Assembly: GCA_004123355.1 (NCBI GenBank)
Contig: SCHM01000004.1
Span: forward strand, 4,863,017 to 4,927,016
DNA: 64,000 nt
Reading direction: 5' to 3'
DNA from: Amphirosellinia nigrospora
Lineage: Eukaryota > Ascomycota > Sordariomycetes > Xylariales > Xylariaceae
The notes under the pieces were generated by a model. The model was not told where the DNA came from, did no database searches, and saw only the letters and a program-made list of their open reading frames with translations. Every line of letters starts with the position of its first letter. Within the stretch, counting starts at the first letter, position 1. A program made the translations under genes and the position numbers. Positions 47,000-59,080 of this stretch are shown here, in pieces.

Positions 47000-48375
47000 T
47001 GCAACAAAGTAGGTAACACAGATCAAAACTCACAGAATGAGGCTATTTAGTCGGATTACATCGTGATAGTATCCACTAATGCGTAGTAAACGACCTTGAT
47101 ACTTGTATAGGGCAATGCCACTATCTAATAATACCCATTTAGGTTAACGAGATGAACGCCGTCCCGGCTACCTACTAAAAAACGCACTACTATATGCAAC
47201 TTTCTACAGTGGTGTTGCATGTACTAAGTATCTGGGGCATGGCATAGCAGCCGGTCATCACACCATCTTTGAATGCCAGCTCGGCACCAAACGGCACAAA
47301 ATTACCCCGGTTTAACGCTATCCCCTTGCTAACAATATCAAACAAACTACTTAAGAGGTAGTTAGTACCGACGGTAATTACGGTATTGGTAGCTCGAATG
47401 CAGGAAAATGAGGTGGAAACGAAAGCACGCAAAGTCTGTTGATTTCATGAGCTCATATCCTTGTCATCGGTCGAACTTTTGAATTTGGTGTCGAAATAGC
47501 ATTTATTCTCATATTTATGATTTGCATTGTACCGACTTACCTAAATCAGACTGCCTAAATTGCGTGGGGAACAGGATTGTCTCGTGGGGGCGTGATTAGT
47601 TTGTGTTGGGGGAAGACTATAGTAGCTCGCGTGGGGCTCCGCAAGACTGCCGATGGATCCTGGATGTATACTTGGGTATACTTGTAGTTTCAGCTTCAAG
47701 GATGCCACATAAATTCGGCAATCATTTAGTATACCCCACCCCCTCCATTTACAGGGACTAGGGATGGCAATGTTACATCAAATGAGTCAGCTTAAAATGC
47801 TCTTTGTATGGAATAATGGAATATGGAATATCCAACTCACAGTACAGTCCCGATCGAAAATCTGCCATCTCGCCAAGAGGAAAACACCTCAATATTCCCT
47901 CAGTATGAGCAAATACTTCCGATTGTTTCTTACGTCCTACTTACTACAGATTGGTGTCGCCACGGCATGTCCGAGTATTGCGAAGTATTGGAAGTCTCAA
48001 AATGTCAAGGCTTCCGAGATTTTGTGGAGTTGATATCGTCCTAAGTCGAAGGCTACAGCATACTAATTCACCCAAATTCTTTTGGGCAGGAGAGGCCCGG
48101 CGGAATGACAAGAAGCCCCGATCATTTCTATCCAGTAAGACCTTAGCGATATGATGCTTTCGGGCTATAATTTTTAGATCCCAGTATTTTCTAGTAGTCA
48201 TTTGATCTCTTATGCCGTGGAACTAAGTCCCCGGCATGTAACCGCCTTAAGGGCTCGGGAGAAGAGCAGCAAACCGAACATATTATCCACACTAAGGACC
48301 CTCTGTAAACGAGGTTCTACTGCGAAGACCTCTATGCATGCCGAAGTTGCTCGATAAGATCAAATTGACTTTAGT
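47000..48375. other. Divergent promoter region, isocyanide synthase fusion / P450
   Basis: A 1.4-kb spacer between two divergent cluster genes. ORFs at 47190-47432 (minus) and 47764-48154 (plus) show no motif and are probably noise. Shared regulation of the two genes from here is likely by arrangement only. Confidence 0.45.
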
Positions 48376-50012
48376 ATGCTCCTTCAGTGGTTTCTTGCGA
48401 GCGTTCTGCTCCTTTTCCTATGGGGCTGCTATGAGGTTATCACCAAGCTTGTTCTGCCCCCGGCGCATTTCCCCAAGAATATTCCTACCATCCCATTCTA
48501 CTACACCCTCATACCTCTTTTCAAAGATGTAGACCAAGAGGAGCTCTACCACAAATATCTTGAAAAACCATTAACGGAATGGGGTGCCGTGAATATATTC
48601 TTTGGGGGGCACTGGAATGTTCTCATCACCCGTCCGGCCTATATGGCACAAGTCCTCAAGCACGACGAGGACTTCCCTAAAACTGGAAACCATGTGAAGA
48701 ACCCTGACTCCGTCTTAGGTCGCTATACAGGGGAGAATATCATCAGCGCAGTTGGTGAGAATTGGAGACATTTTTCAGCCTTGGCAAAACCAGCACTGCA
48801 AGCAGATGTTAATGCTTCGATAATTGTCAAGAATACGCACAAATTGATTAGTATTCTTTTGGAAGAAAGTAATGCAAACCATCGTGTTGATGTGTCAGAT
48901 CATATCCAAGCATTTGCGATAGGAAACGTGACCGAGTCGTTGCTAGGCTCTAGTTTTGAGGTATGTCGCCATTTCGCTTCACATAGGTACACAGACTCGC
49001 CTTTGACACTTTGTTGGCAGGCACTCGGAAACCCAGACCACCCCTTGTTAAAGCTCCAGCGAGAGATAAAACCGAAGATATTCCACCCTGTTCACCTTAA
49101 CTTCCCTAGCTTGGATCGATTTCCCATTCCAAGTCGAGAAGAGGCCAAACGTCTAGTCGAAAAATTCAAAACCGAGCTCGCATCCCTTGTAATGCAAGGC
49201 CACAGACATAAGTGCCAGTTGGATAGTAATAACCTTGGATGCAGACTCCTCTCTGCTTATGGAAATGGGCGATTGAAGAGGCGAAATCTATTTCTACGCG
49301 AATCCACTACCAATTCAGCTGACCAATATGTGCTAGATCCGAGTATCATTTACAACAAAATTCACTCATCATGTTCGTTGCAGGGCATGAGAACCGATGG
49401 TTTGACCCTTACCAACTGTTTGTTCTCGCTGAAAAGCAGGATCTGCAGGAGCAAGTTCGCCAAGAGGTCATGGGTCTGTCACCACAGATCGACTGAATCC
49501 CGATGCGCTCGCGAAACCTCCGCTCTTAACTTCCATAATATTTGAGACCTTAAGGATGTACCCTCCTCTCTCCCAGATCATGAATAATGCACGGCATCAG
49601 ATGTTGTGCTGGAGAAGACATTTTCTTACGAGCCGGGACATACACCGGCTACAATGGTTACAGTACCAACCGGAACGTGATTTCTGGGGCCCGGATGCGG
49701 ACGTGTTTCGCCCCTCTCGGTGGGGAGAGCTGTCGAGGACATGGCTATGCTTTATAGGCGGGCCACGAGCAAGGCGGCGTTTATTACTTTCCATGGAGGA
49801 AAGCGTGCTTGTCTAGGCCAGAAGTGGGCAATGGCAGCCCATCGCGTGACTATGTCTATGTTTCTGACTTCTGTAAAGTGGCGCTTGGATCAACATGGCC
49901 TCGAAAGATGACACCGGTGAGTATTTACCATTTATAACAAAAGGACCCTGAAACTAATCCTTCGTCGTAGGCTGGTCCATTGATGCCTAGAAAAACTGAG
50001 ATTACAAGTTGA
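48376..50012 (+). CDS. Cytochrome P450
   Basis: A microsomal P450 of about 508 residues. It has an N-terminal membrane anchor (LLQWFLASVLLLFLWG) and a proline-rich hinge (PPAHFPKNIPTIPF). The I-helix region shows MFVAGHEN, the K-helix E-x-x-R is FETLRMYPP (49541-49567), the PERF-like segment is DVFRPSRWG, and the haem loop is FHGGKRACLG with the Cys ligand (about 49786-49815). Introns are 48961-49020 and 49917-49970; the second adds a short last exon ending PLMPRKTEITS. Frame breaks occur near 49290-49375, 49490, 49620-49660, 49735 and 49885. The sequence resembles P450s that sit beside isocyanide synthases in xan-type fungal clusters, where a P450 couples or oxidises the isocyanide; the exact reaction here is inferred. 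Divergent from the synthase-dioxygenase gene. Confidence 0.85.
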
Positions 50013-50766
50013 GCAGCTATAAAATGAGGCGTAATTCTAATGTATACAACCAAGCTTTCTTTTGCCAATACGTCTAGGTTTATTGTATCGATCCTGTTGT
50101 TAGATAAGGGATTAAATCCCCTTGGTAAGCTAGTCCTCAGCTACTTACATATTATACATAATGAAGTCCCTATGTTTTGCCAGATTAAAGTGATCTACAC
50201 TGATCTCAGTGGTTTCGCCACTCTCTTCTTCGCCCCGCGTCAAACATCGCCGGGTTGCAGCAACGCCGAGACTGTATCCAGTATTCTAAGATGTACATTA
50301 CTACGTACTTATTTATTTTGTATGAATAGATGGAAGACCGAAAGAGTGGATGTCTGGTGGACACCCTTCCTAGGGACCAGGGTGGGAAGAAGCCTAGAGC
50401 TTTCAACGCTTAGCGCATGCAGGAAACTGCCTCAAACCAGCTCATCCGGACCACTAGAGCCACCACGAATTGAACACAAAGCGCATGAAGCGAGATTCAA
50501 TTCCCTGCACCTTGTGAGCATATTATATCTAGAACGTTATCCGTTTCTTTCCTACGTAGTTGTAAAAGATCCCCGGATTAAAAGAAGCCAGCTTTCCCTT
50601 TGGTTAAGAGCAGGGTTGAGGTCAGGCCAGTTCATGCGCATATATGACCCCCTCGCGGCGATCTCAAATCTAGTGGTCCCTGCTACGCATCCTCTTTCAA
50701 CTATTGGATCTTGAACCAAACCCAAAGATCACGAGCGAGCAAGAATTGTAGAACGCCGTCGTAATA
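50013..50766. other. Intergenic between P450 and Atg22-like gene
   Basis: It contains a 224-codon plus ORF (50040-50714) with no recognisable domain, no splice signals of note and an unusual amino acid mix; I do not call it a gene. Confidence 0.45.
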
Positions 50767-52581
50767 ATGGACCCAGCTCGGTCCGCTCTGGGTGGCCAGA
50801 AGCTCGAGTATGGCACTGTCGTTAAATCGACTTCACCGTCCAACGACTCAACGGACGATCTCGAGAACTCTCGGCCTGAGACCCCAATCAAAAGCCCCCT
50901 AAGATCGAAGAGAGCACTGTGGGCGTGGTTGTTGGTGTGCTTTTCTGTAAGTGACCTTTATGATTTGTGATATTTGTTTCCCTCCTGATCATGGGGACAT
51001 TGCTGATTACTGGTGCAGACGGGCCCAACAAACGGTGTAGCCGGCAGGTATATTCCTGCTGTCTTGCAGTCCGTTGCAAACGCCGTCGGTCACATACCTG
51101 GCACTAATAAACCATGTGCGAAGCGTGGCAAGATTGTCTGCGTGGTCCCCTTCGGTCCTGGGGAGGTCGACTACAACAGCTATATCCTTTACCTACAAGC
51201 CATAAGTAGATCCGTCGAGGGTATTTTGACGCTTTTAGTTGCAGGAGTAGCAGACTATGGTAGTGAGTAAATCAGATCTTCTATTCTCCTATTTTTGGCG
51301 CTTTTGGCAGAAAAGCTAAGACGTGCCCTCCCCAGATTACCGGAAAGCCCTCATGATCATCAGCATCATCCTCTTCGGAGCCTTTGCATTGCCTTTCGCA
51401 TCCTTTACAGAAAAGACTTACGGCAATCTTGTCACGTATTCCTCATTATGGATTACGATGACAGTCGTATCCGCTGCCTACGGCCCAATTGAGTCTTCTT
51501 ATATACCACTGTTTATGCGGGATTCTGGTTGGTTCGACAGGGCCGAGACGGGACCTACTTCTGCCACACCGGTAGGAAACGAGGTACGCCACAAGTCACA
51601 GATAAATGTTGGCACCAGAGCCAGTGTTCTTTCTCTCGTTGCAGGAAACCTGGGGTCCATTATCTCCCTCCTAATCGGCGTGATCATCGCCAATACCAGT
51701 CGCTCAGGGGCCCAAGATGGTTATAGCTCGTTCCTTATCGCGATCACCGTTGGTGGTGCAATAACGGTCGTGCTTGGAGGCATCGGTTGGTTCTTCGTGC
51801 CCTCTGTCCCAGGGCCAAAGGCGCCATCAAAAAATCTAGCCTTCTTAGCCCTCAAGAACCGTATGTCTGTCTCAATAATTGTTATCATCCCAGTTGGCTG
51901 ACAGAGTAACAGAATTCAGCCTCTTGAAATCCTTTCGCAGGTACCCGGAGCCCTTCAAGCTCTGCATCGGCTGGGTGCTCTGGAACACGGCCAGTAGCAA
52001 TTTCCAATCGATCCTGGACTGGCATTCCGAGAGGTCAGCGGCCTAGGTACCGGGACCGTCTTTATACCGTATACTCCTTTTTAGGCGTCGCGATCGCGAG
52101 TCTCGGCTCTCTCGCCTGGATGTTCCTATATCCTGTTTTGTCGTGGAAGATCAAGAGCTACGCCTACTTTTTCTTCGTCATCCACATACTCTGGTGTTTT
52201 TGGGGGACTCTAGGTATCAGCGACAACGTGCCAATCGGATTCAAGCACACAGCCGAGTTTTGGGTCGAGCTCGCGGTCCTCAATCCAGCCACAAGCGCGC
52301 TGCGCGCTTGCAATAGAGTCATATACGCGGCCATGATCCCTAAGGGCAAGGAGGCGCATTTCACGGGCCTCGAGATCACGCTCGATCTTGCGACTGGGTG
52401 GATTAACCCGTTGGTGCAATCCGCGATCCAGGACGCGACGCATAATTTGCGTTATCCCATGCTCCCGAACCTGTTTCTCTTCTTAGCCGCTGGCGGGTTC
52501 TACCTCTGGTTCGACATCGAAAAAGGAATCGAGGATTCGATGAAGCCATGGGAAGAGGATGCTGTCGAGGAGGACTATTGA
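50767..52581 (+). CDS. Atg22-like transporter (MFS superfamily)
   Basis: A multi-helix membrane protein of the Atg22 family. Yeast Atg22 exports amino acids from the vacuole; many fungi have extra copies of unknown cargo. Exons are 50767-50946, 51019-51262, 51336-51860 and 51913-52581, with GT-AG introns of 52-73 nt. Typical blocks are ALWAWLLVCFS, TGPTNGVAGRYIPAVLQS, DYNSYILYLQAISRSVEG, YRKALMIISIILFGAFALPF, YEPF-type KSFRRYPEPFKLCIGW, FREVSGLGTGTVFIPY and IPKGKEAHFTGLEITLD. Frame breaks lie near 52025 and 52075. The final residues are acidic. It lies between the P450 and another MFS gene on the same strand, so it may move an isocyanide product or its amino acid precursor, which is inference from position. 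Confidence 0.85.
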
Positions 52582-55121
52582 CGAAAAGGGGTTCATAGCT
52601 TTGCTCCGTGCCAATGAAAGAAATAATTCAAATACAAGTTTACTGACTAAAGCTGCTACTTATCGCCAAAGCCGCCCAATTGCTACCTAATTCATATTAG
52701 ATCGCTTCGATTTCCCTGTAATTGCCTTTTTGAACCTAAGTCAATGCCCAGGCGGGCTCGAAGCTGCCTCCTGCCGGGGTTTCGTGGGGCGATGGAGGCC
52801 AGGATCTAATAACAAAGCTCTCGTCTTGGTGCGTGATGAATGCAACCACTGTGCCAACGCCCAGGATCTGACATGGACAAGGATTTTCGGAAGTTCATGT
52901 TAGCGTACGGCATGCCATGTGTGTACTAGGTTTGTAGGCGCTTTACGAATTGGGCACGATGTCGCAACGTCCATTGGCGCTAGCACAGCAGCTTATGCAA
53001 CATTCGCAAGCGTTGCTAGCGTGATACCACCTGGGATAATAGGCGTAGGTATGTTCGAAATGGTTCTACAAGAGATTAGTTTCCCTTTCGACCAAGGGTC
53101 ATGATGTTGACACCACGCTTAGTTGCCTGCCATCTAGGATTACGGGAGACACGCTTTTCAGAATTTGCTTGCTTCACCGGACGTAGTCTGATGACTTGGG
53201 GAACAGTTCAAAAGCGGTGATAGTGGTTCTTAGTGTACCCAGACATTACTATATACTGATTTGGAGTCCTCATATAGTACATGTAATGTGGTATCGAGCA
53301 AGATAACCTAAATTGTTACTTCGCGGAGGCCGGAAAGGCCATCCGAAAGACAGAATTCTTGTGAGAGAAAACATGACTAACTACTTTGAGACGTTTTGGT
53401 TTGACTGGTTATTGTTTTTTAGTAGTAAGGCGACAAGACCATCCTATAGGTGTATGTAAGGGGAAATATTGATTTACCTAGGTTGTTAATTGGAACTTAA
53501 TATTGCTCCTTACCAATATGAACTGGTTCAAGTTTGTCCATTTTATTGCCAGTAATGGTTCATATGGGCATTGCCATAGCTTTTGAAGCCTCAAATAGAG
53601 TAGATGGGTGCAGCCAAGTTCGCCAGCTTTGGGGGTCAATAGGTCTGCCATGCCCATGGAGCCAGTCTACTTTGCGGGCTTTAGGAATTAGCGTTATTGC
53701 AGCGATCGAAATTCTCACTTCGAACTGAATATACTGCCATTGATATATTTGTCGTTAACTCGAACATCATGTACATTGTAAAACAAATACCTTTGGACGG
53801 ATTCTAATGCCGCGGAGAAACCATTATCCCACGCGTCAGACTGGCCGCTGCAATCCTTACTGACCACCTCTCGGCCTTGCCGGCCACTTTCAGGGGTACA
53901 CGTACGAGAAGAACAAGATGATGGCCATAATGGAAATAGACAAGGTGCTGTATAGTTACGGCGTGGTTATTGCTACTCCTTTTTCGACAATATCTTGTAT
54001 TCCGAATGAACTTAAGCCTTTCAGATAGCTGATCGTCGTGATTGAGGTAAGTCTGTGTCATAAACGCCAGGGGCCTATCTTCTTGATTGGTTTTCGTTGG
54101 CTTCTACAACTATGTGGCGAACACCCAAGTACCTCTATCTCAAAACGGATTCTATTAGGAGGGTACTCAAGAAATGATAGGACTTCGTAGAAAATCTTCA
54201 CCGACGACGCCGGCCAGCACGAGATTTGAATAGCCTGAATTGTTGGCGATCCAACGTATTACGCTTCTATTTTGCTTGGGCTTACTTCACGTGTAATGTA
54301 TCGACAAGTTGACGCCGCAGTTGGTTTAAATGCACTTATGCCAAGACGCATAGCCCCTATAATTACTGAAACTGGCCCTAGACGTCAAGCTTACATGCCC
54401 GCAATGTTTTAGCTCCCGTGCTCCCGAGCGCTAGCGTTTGCCGAAGCTAATGCATGGAAATCGTCAATATACTAAGTCGTCTTTACTTCCGACCACTGAA
54501 CCTCACTATCTAAATATCAAAACAGCCCTACCACCGTGCTAGTAGATCTAATAAAGTGCTTGTATGTAAAGCTGGTGACGGTAGTACTACGACCAAAACA
54601 CCTGTACTGCATTGAATACAGTGGAAATTTTCGATAGAGATCACGTAAAGCCATTGTTTAACGGTTCTTGTATATACCTATCCCTGCAGGCCGAGTGACT
54701 CAACTCGCCGCGGCTGCTCACCAAATGTTTGGTTGTTGGTAGGCAGGGAATAAACAATCAAACCTGCCAAGATAAACAGTTCCTAATCGGAATAATCGAC
54801 ACTCGGCATCTTACTTGTTATCGTAATTGTTGTAACGGGACTCGTACGCTGTTACTGTTACATGCTATTTTCAATTCTTGGGCTGTGCCCCCTTCCTGCT
54901 CTCCGATCAGCTTTCATTTGCCAGACTATAGGAGAAAATTCCTGTCGCACCTGATTCATTGTTTGCTCTCGTTTGTTTAAAAGGAAGCACATCATATTTC
55001 GCTTCGCAATGTTGATATCTTCGCGTCAGGAGTTAATATGGTAGTCTTTCCAACTCCACCACGAGCACAAGAAAATCCTTGCCTATTCATATGTACGTTT
55101 TCATCCCGTTGTGGTAGTGCG
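52582..55121. other. Long intergenic region in or beside the cluster
   Basis: About 2.5 kb without a supported gene. Small plus ORFs at 52919-53104 and 53534-53728 show no family. The composition is AT-rich with no long repeat. The last 100 bases lead into the next MFS gene. Confidence 0.5.
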
Positions 55122-57079
55122 ATGGCAACGACGGGTGAGAGCGTCGCGGCGGCTACGGCCAATTCCAATTCACCCACCGCAGTCGAGGCGACGACATTGC
55201 CCCCTCCCTCCAACGCTCCCCGGTGATTGAAAAAACAAACACTCGAGAGACTACTTCGTTATCTGGACCGCAAGAAAAAGAGAAAATGAAAGCGCAAAAG
55301 GTGAATCGGATCCGGAGAAGAACGGCTCCGCCGAGGACGCATCTCCAGCACAAGAGGACGAGTCCCAGTATCCCCCATTTTGGAAATTGGTGCTTTTGAC
55401 CACCGGGTTGCTCTTCGCATTGTTCCTGGTGTCTTTGGTAAAATTCCCTGTTTGGTGGTGATAATGATGTTATACCTACCTGCTAACATTGATTCTCCGA
55501 CGTAGGACGGTACTATTCTAGCTACTGCCATCCCGGCCATCACCAACGAGTTCAATTCGCTTAACGACGTGGCCTGGTACGGAGGCTCGTACCTATTTGC
55601 GGTCTCTGCCCTACAGCTGCTTTACGGCAAGTTATACGCAACAAGGTCCGTCAAATGGTTTTCCTGTTTGCCGTCTTCGCCTTCGAGATCGGTTCCCTCG
55701 TCGCTGGTGTGGCTCCAACCTCGAACGCTCTTATAGTCGGGCGTACCGTCTCTGGTGTAGGAGCGGCTGGCATTTTTGCCGGTGCTATTATTATTATCGC
55801 TACAGCAGTTCCTTTGCGACAGCGACCTGTTTACACTGGTATCCTGGCAAGCACGCACGGTATTGCGAGTGTGGTTGGCCCTATGTAAGTCAGATAATAA
55901 CGTCAAAACTTACATTCAGAGTCCTGACCAAACAATAGCTTAGGAGGCGCTTTCGCTGATCATGTAACTTGGCGTTGGTGTTTCTACATCAACCTACCCT
56001 TTGGCGGCGTCACTTTAATATTCTTCTTTCTCTTCCTACCAGACCGACCGCCCACACAACCTCGCCTACCATGGAAGGAACAGATCAAGCAGTTCGACCT
56101 GCCTGGGACTTTTTTCCTCATCCCTTCCGTCATCTCCTTGCTGCTTGCCTTGCAGTGGGTGGCTCCAAATATCCGTGGAGCGATGGCCGCATTATCGCTC
56201 TTTTCGTGGTATTCGGTGTGCTGGCTAGTGTCTTCGTGTGCGTAGAGCTCTGGCAGAAAGATTTGGCTACCATCCCTTTGCGTATCTTGAAGAACAAGAA
56301 CATACTCGGCGGCGTATGGTATGGCGTGTGGTTAGGTGCTTCTGTTTTCATCTTCACGTATTACCTGCCCATCTGGTTCCAAGCAATTCAAGGCGTATCA
56401 GCCACCCAATCAGGCATTCATAATCTACCTAGTATTCTTGGACTAGTTGTATTTGCCTTATTTGGCGGTGGCTTGGCGACCGCACTGGCCAGTTCGTCCC
56501 ATTGCTTATTGCGTCCTCCATCATATCGGCGGTTGGCGCTGGTCTACTCAGCACCTCAAGGTCGACTCGGGCATTGGATTCTGGCTAGGGTATCAATTGA
56601 TTATGGCAGCAGGTGTAGGCATCGGCGCCCAAAATGTTATGCTCGTTGCCCAAGTAGCTGTTCCATTGACGGATATGGCCATGGCGACCTCCATTCTGTC
56701 ATTCTCACAAACACTCGCCTCTTCAATCTTCCTCGCTGTAGCGCAGAACGTCTTTCAGAATCAGCTTATCCATAATCTGGCCGCTAAAGCTCCTGAAGTG
56801 GATGCGATTTCCGTTATTAATCAGGGTGCTACAGCCTTGAGGAAAAGCGTCAGTGCCGAACAGCTTCCGGCCGTTCTCGTCGCATATAACAATGCAATTA
56901 TACAGACATTTTATGTTGCCGTTGCCTCCAGCGCTTTGTCCATCGCCGGGCCTGTTTTCATGGATTGGATTTCCCTCAAACAGCCAGAATCACTACAGAA
57001 AAATCCTGTCCCAGGCGCCAATGAGGGCTCGACCATCGATGGACAGTCTGCTGAGCTTAAATCTAGTGATGCCGTATAG
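55122..57079 (+). CDS. MFS transporter, DHA14 (14-helix) type
   Basis: A 14-helix drug:H+ antiporter of about 610 residues. After an acidic Ser/Ala/Pro-rich tail ([14 protein letters not shown]) comes [18 protein letters not shown], then [13 protein letters not shown], the 14-TMS motif. Later blocks are [67 protein letters not shown] and [15 protein letters not shown]. Introns are 55438-55505 and 55885-55938. Start at 55122; the ATG at 55038 is in frame but in a weaker context. Frame breaks lie near 55205, 55290, 55653, 56155 and 56490; at 56155 one g of a g-run appears lost. Such pumps often accompany specialised-metabolite clusters as exporters or self-protection. It is the last cluster-type gene before an AT-rich gap. 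Confidence 0.88.
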
Positions 57080-58576
57080 CAATAGAACCTGGCGGGGATA
57101 ATATTGAATTAATCTAGCAGACAAGCTCCTGTGTTTTTTCCTCAAAGGCTTTTTCTACTTTTATAATATTGTCGTTATGTTCTTTTAGCATTAGAACATG
57201 TTAGAACATGTAATATATTCTACATATATATTATGTATTAATAATTGAGCCTATTTAGAGAATCGACTTATTAATCTCCTTTGGTGTTTTGAACTTGAAA
57301 TATAGCAACGAGGCTCGCTTTAAGAGCCACTAACTCTGCACATTAATACTATTTACGTAAACTCTCCTAATGAGAGCTTGACTCGTTAGTGTTGCTTAGA
57401 GTCTACGCTTTGTAGTTTACTACTAAGAAGACGCCTCTATCTCTATCTCAAACACACACTTATTAGCTCTTTCTTTTGCAAGCCACGCTACGGCGGCCCT
57501 GGCATCATCACATATCCCGCCGGCCCGCACACCACAACAGCAATTTTGGACCATCCGAGGCCCGCTTCGCCCCGCAACAGCGCATTAAATCCCACCTCTG
57601 ATTAACCCTGATTTCCTTCTCTTGAACCTCATCTAACACAGTGCTCAAAGAGTTTAGAAGGCACTCATCTGCGATCTTGATACTGTGGAACAACTTGACA
57701 TTTGCCTAGCACCTCAGGAAGGGTAGGAGCCCTGTGATACCAATACTGTCACGGTAAAGTGAATACTGCCCCCTAGATGAAGCTATTCCCAAGGGGTCTA
57801 ACGACCTAAATGGGGGATCTTCGGAGGACAGGTCACGTGATCGCGTATATAGTCTGCATATAGGGGGCACAGTGCAGTCAGACTGCCCTGCGCCTATGTA
57901 TATGTCTTGAACTTCTTGAAAGATCTAATAATACCTTAAAGACTACTATCCCAGCTTAAAGACAAGATCGTGCAACCACCACCCCATTGACACCCCAACG
58001 AAAATGGCTCCTATAAAAGATGAGACTTGAGGAAAGTGGTGTGAATGAGGGACATGACAGCGCTCAGAGATGCTAAAGTATTAATTAGTTATTTCCTTAC
58101 CCTTTACACATCTAGTTTTTGCCCTTTAATACAAATATAAGCCTTGGAGTTACTGGTCGCTAGTAGAATTCGACTACAATCACTTAAATAACCGTCTTGA
58201 TATAATAAGCAACACTAAATGTACATAGCATTATTGTTTTAAATCTATAGAACTCCGTTTACATAATATTAATTCAGTTGAACAAGTCAACAGCGAACTA
58301 CTCTATTATTAAGTAAGTTAATTCTACTATTGAACTGTTAAACATCCCTTAATTTTAAACATATCGATCCTAGGCTAGTAACATCGAAAAAGAGATATAT
58401 TGACAAGAAAGGAAGGAAACGTATATAAGTAAAAAAAAAAAGCCGTTCAATTCCAAACTATCGAAATGAGCGTGAACCATCTTCTATAAAGAAGAAGTGC
58501 AGTGAAAGACCACCTTTATCATCTACAGTATGCCCCGAACAATAACACAGAACAGAGTTTCTCATAGCCCAAGCTT
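57080..58576. other. AT-rich intergenic region
   Basis: No supported gene. Positions 57180-57260 hold short repeats (tagaacatgt twice) in TA-rich sequence. A small GC-richer island (57490-57720) carries a 61-codon minus ORF (57508-57693) that could be a coding relic. The run of 11 A at 58430 and general AT-richness resemble degraded repeat DNA. Confidence 0.45.
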
Positions 58577-59080
58577 CTAGTAAGTCCTGCATTTGTTGAA
58601 GAGATTCCCGGCAGCGCCCTGGTGCGTCATCAGGAAACACTGGCTATAGCTTGTACCATCCCTTCGGCCACGACGACACGATGGGCTCCTGGGGCACCAC
58701 CAGTGTAGGAATTGCCGTTGCTGAGAATGGGGAATTCTAGAAGCTGCTTGCCCGCACACGGCGAAGGGTCAAGCTCCAAGTTGGTGCCGCCGTTTCTGAA
58801 GACAACCGGGTACGTTCCTATCCGGAATATTAGTCAAAATTAAACCCGGTGGTCAGATCAGAAGGTGCTTACTGGTTCCAGAGCTATAGTACGCGTTATT
58901 CTGGAGAGCAGTGACAGCGTCTCCAAATCCATTCTGAGCCTGCGCTAGAGAGAAACGCGTGCCACCGCAGTCGTAACCGCTGATTCGAGCTTCGAGTCTG
59001 GGCTTCTCGGTCCCTGAGGGGGCAAATACTGGAGCAAATAGGGCTGCTGCCACAAAGAGGAACGATTGAGTTACCAACAT
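58577..59080 (-). CDS. Secreted guanyl-type ribonuclease (T1/N1 family)
   Basis: A small secreted ribonuclease of the T1/N1/F1 family, which cleaves RNA after G. Exons are 59080-58873 and 58817-58577 with a 55-nt intron. The signal peptide is MLVTQSFLFVAAALFAPVFA. The mature part shows ISGYDCGGTRFS, then EFPILSNG (catalytic Glu as in the EFPI motif), GGAPGAHRVV (catalytic Arg) and THQGAAGN with the last catalytic His, ending near a Cys. All three catalytic residues are visible but not in one frame: a break of one base lies near 58643, between the Arg and His motifs. Coding length is one base short of a whole number of codons, so one base appears lost. It is either a sequence error or an inactivated gene. 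The sarcin-type ribotoxins are distant relatives, but the size and motifs here favour the ordinary T1 group. Confidence 0.82.

Noticed and set aside
50040-50714. 224-codon plus-strand ORF
   Set aside because: Uninterrupted but without any recognisable motif, with a random-looking amino acid mix, sitting between two genes of known type; likely chance.
52919-53728. Two short plus ORFs (52919-53104 and 53534-53728)
   Set aside because: Too short, unrelated frames, no motif or signal peptide.
57508-57693. 61-codon minus ORF in a GC-richer island
   Set aside because: Short, without recognisable family; may be a coding relic but unsupported.
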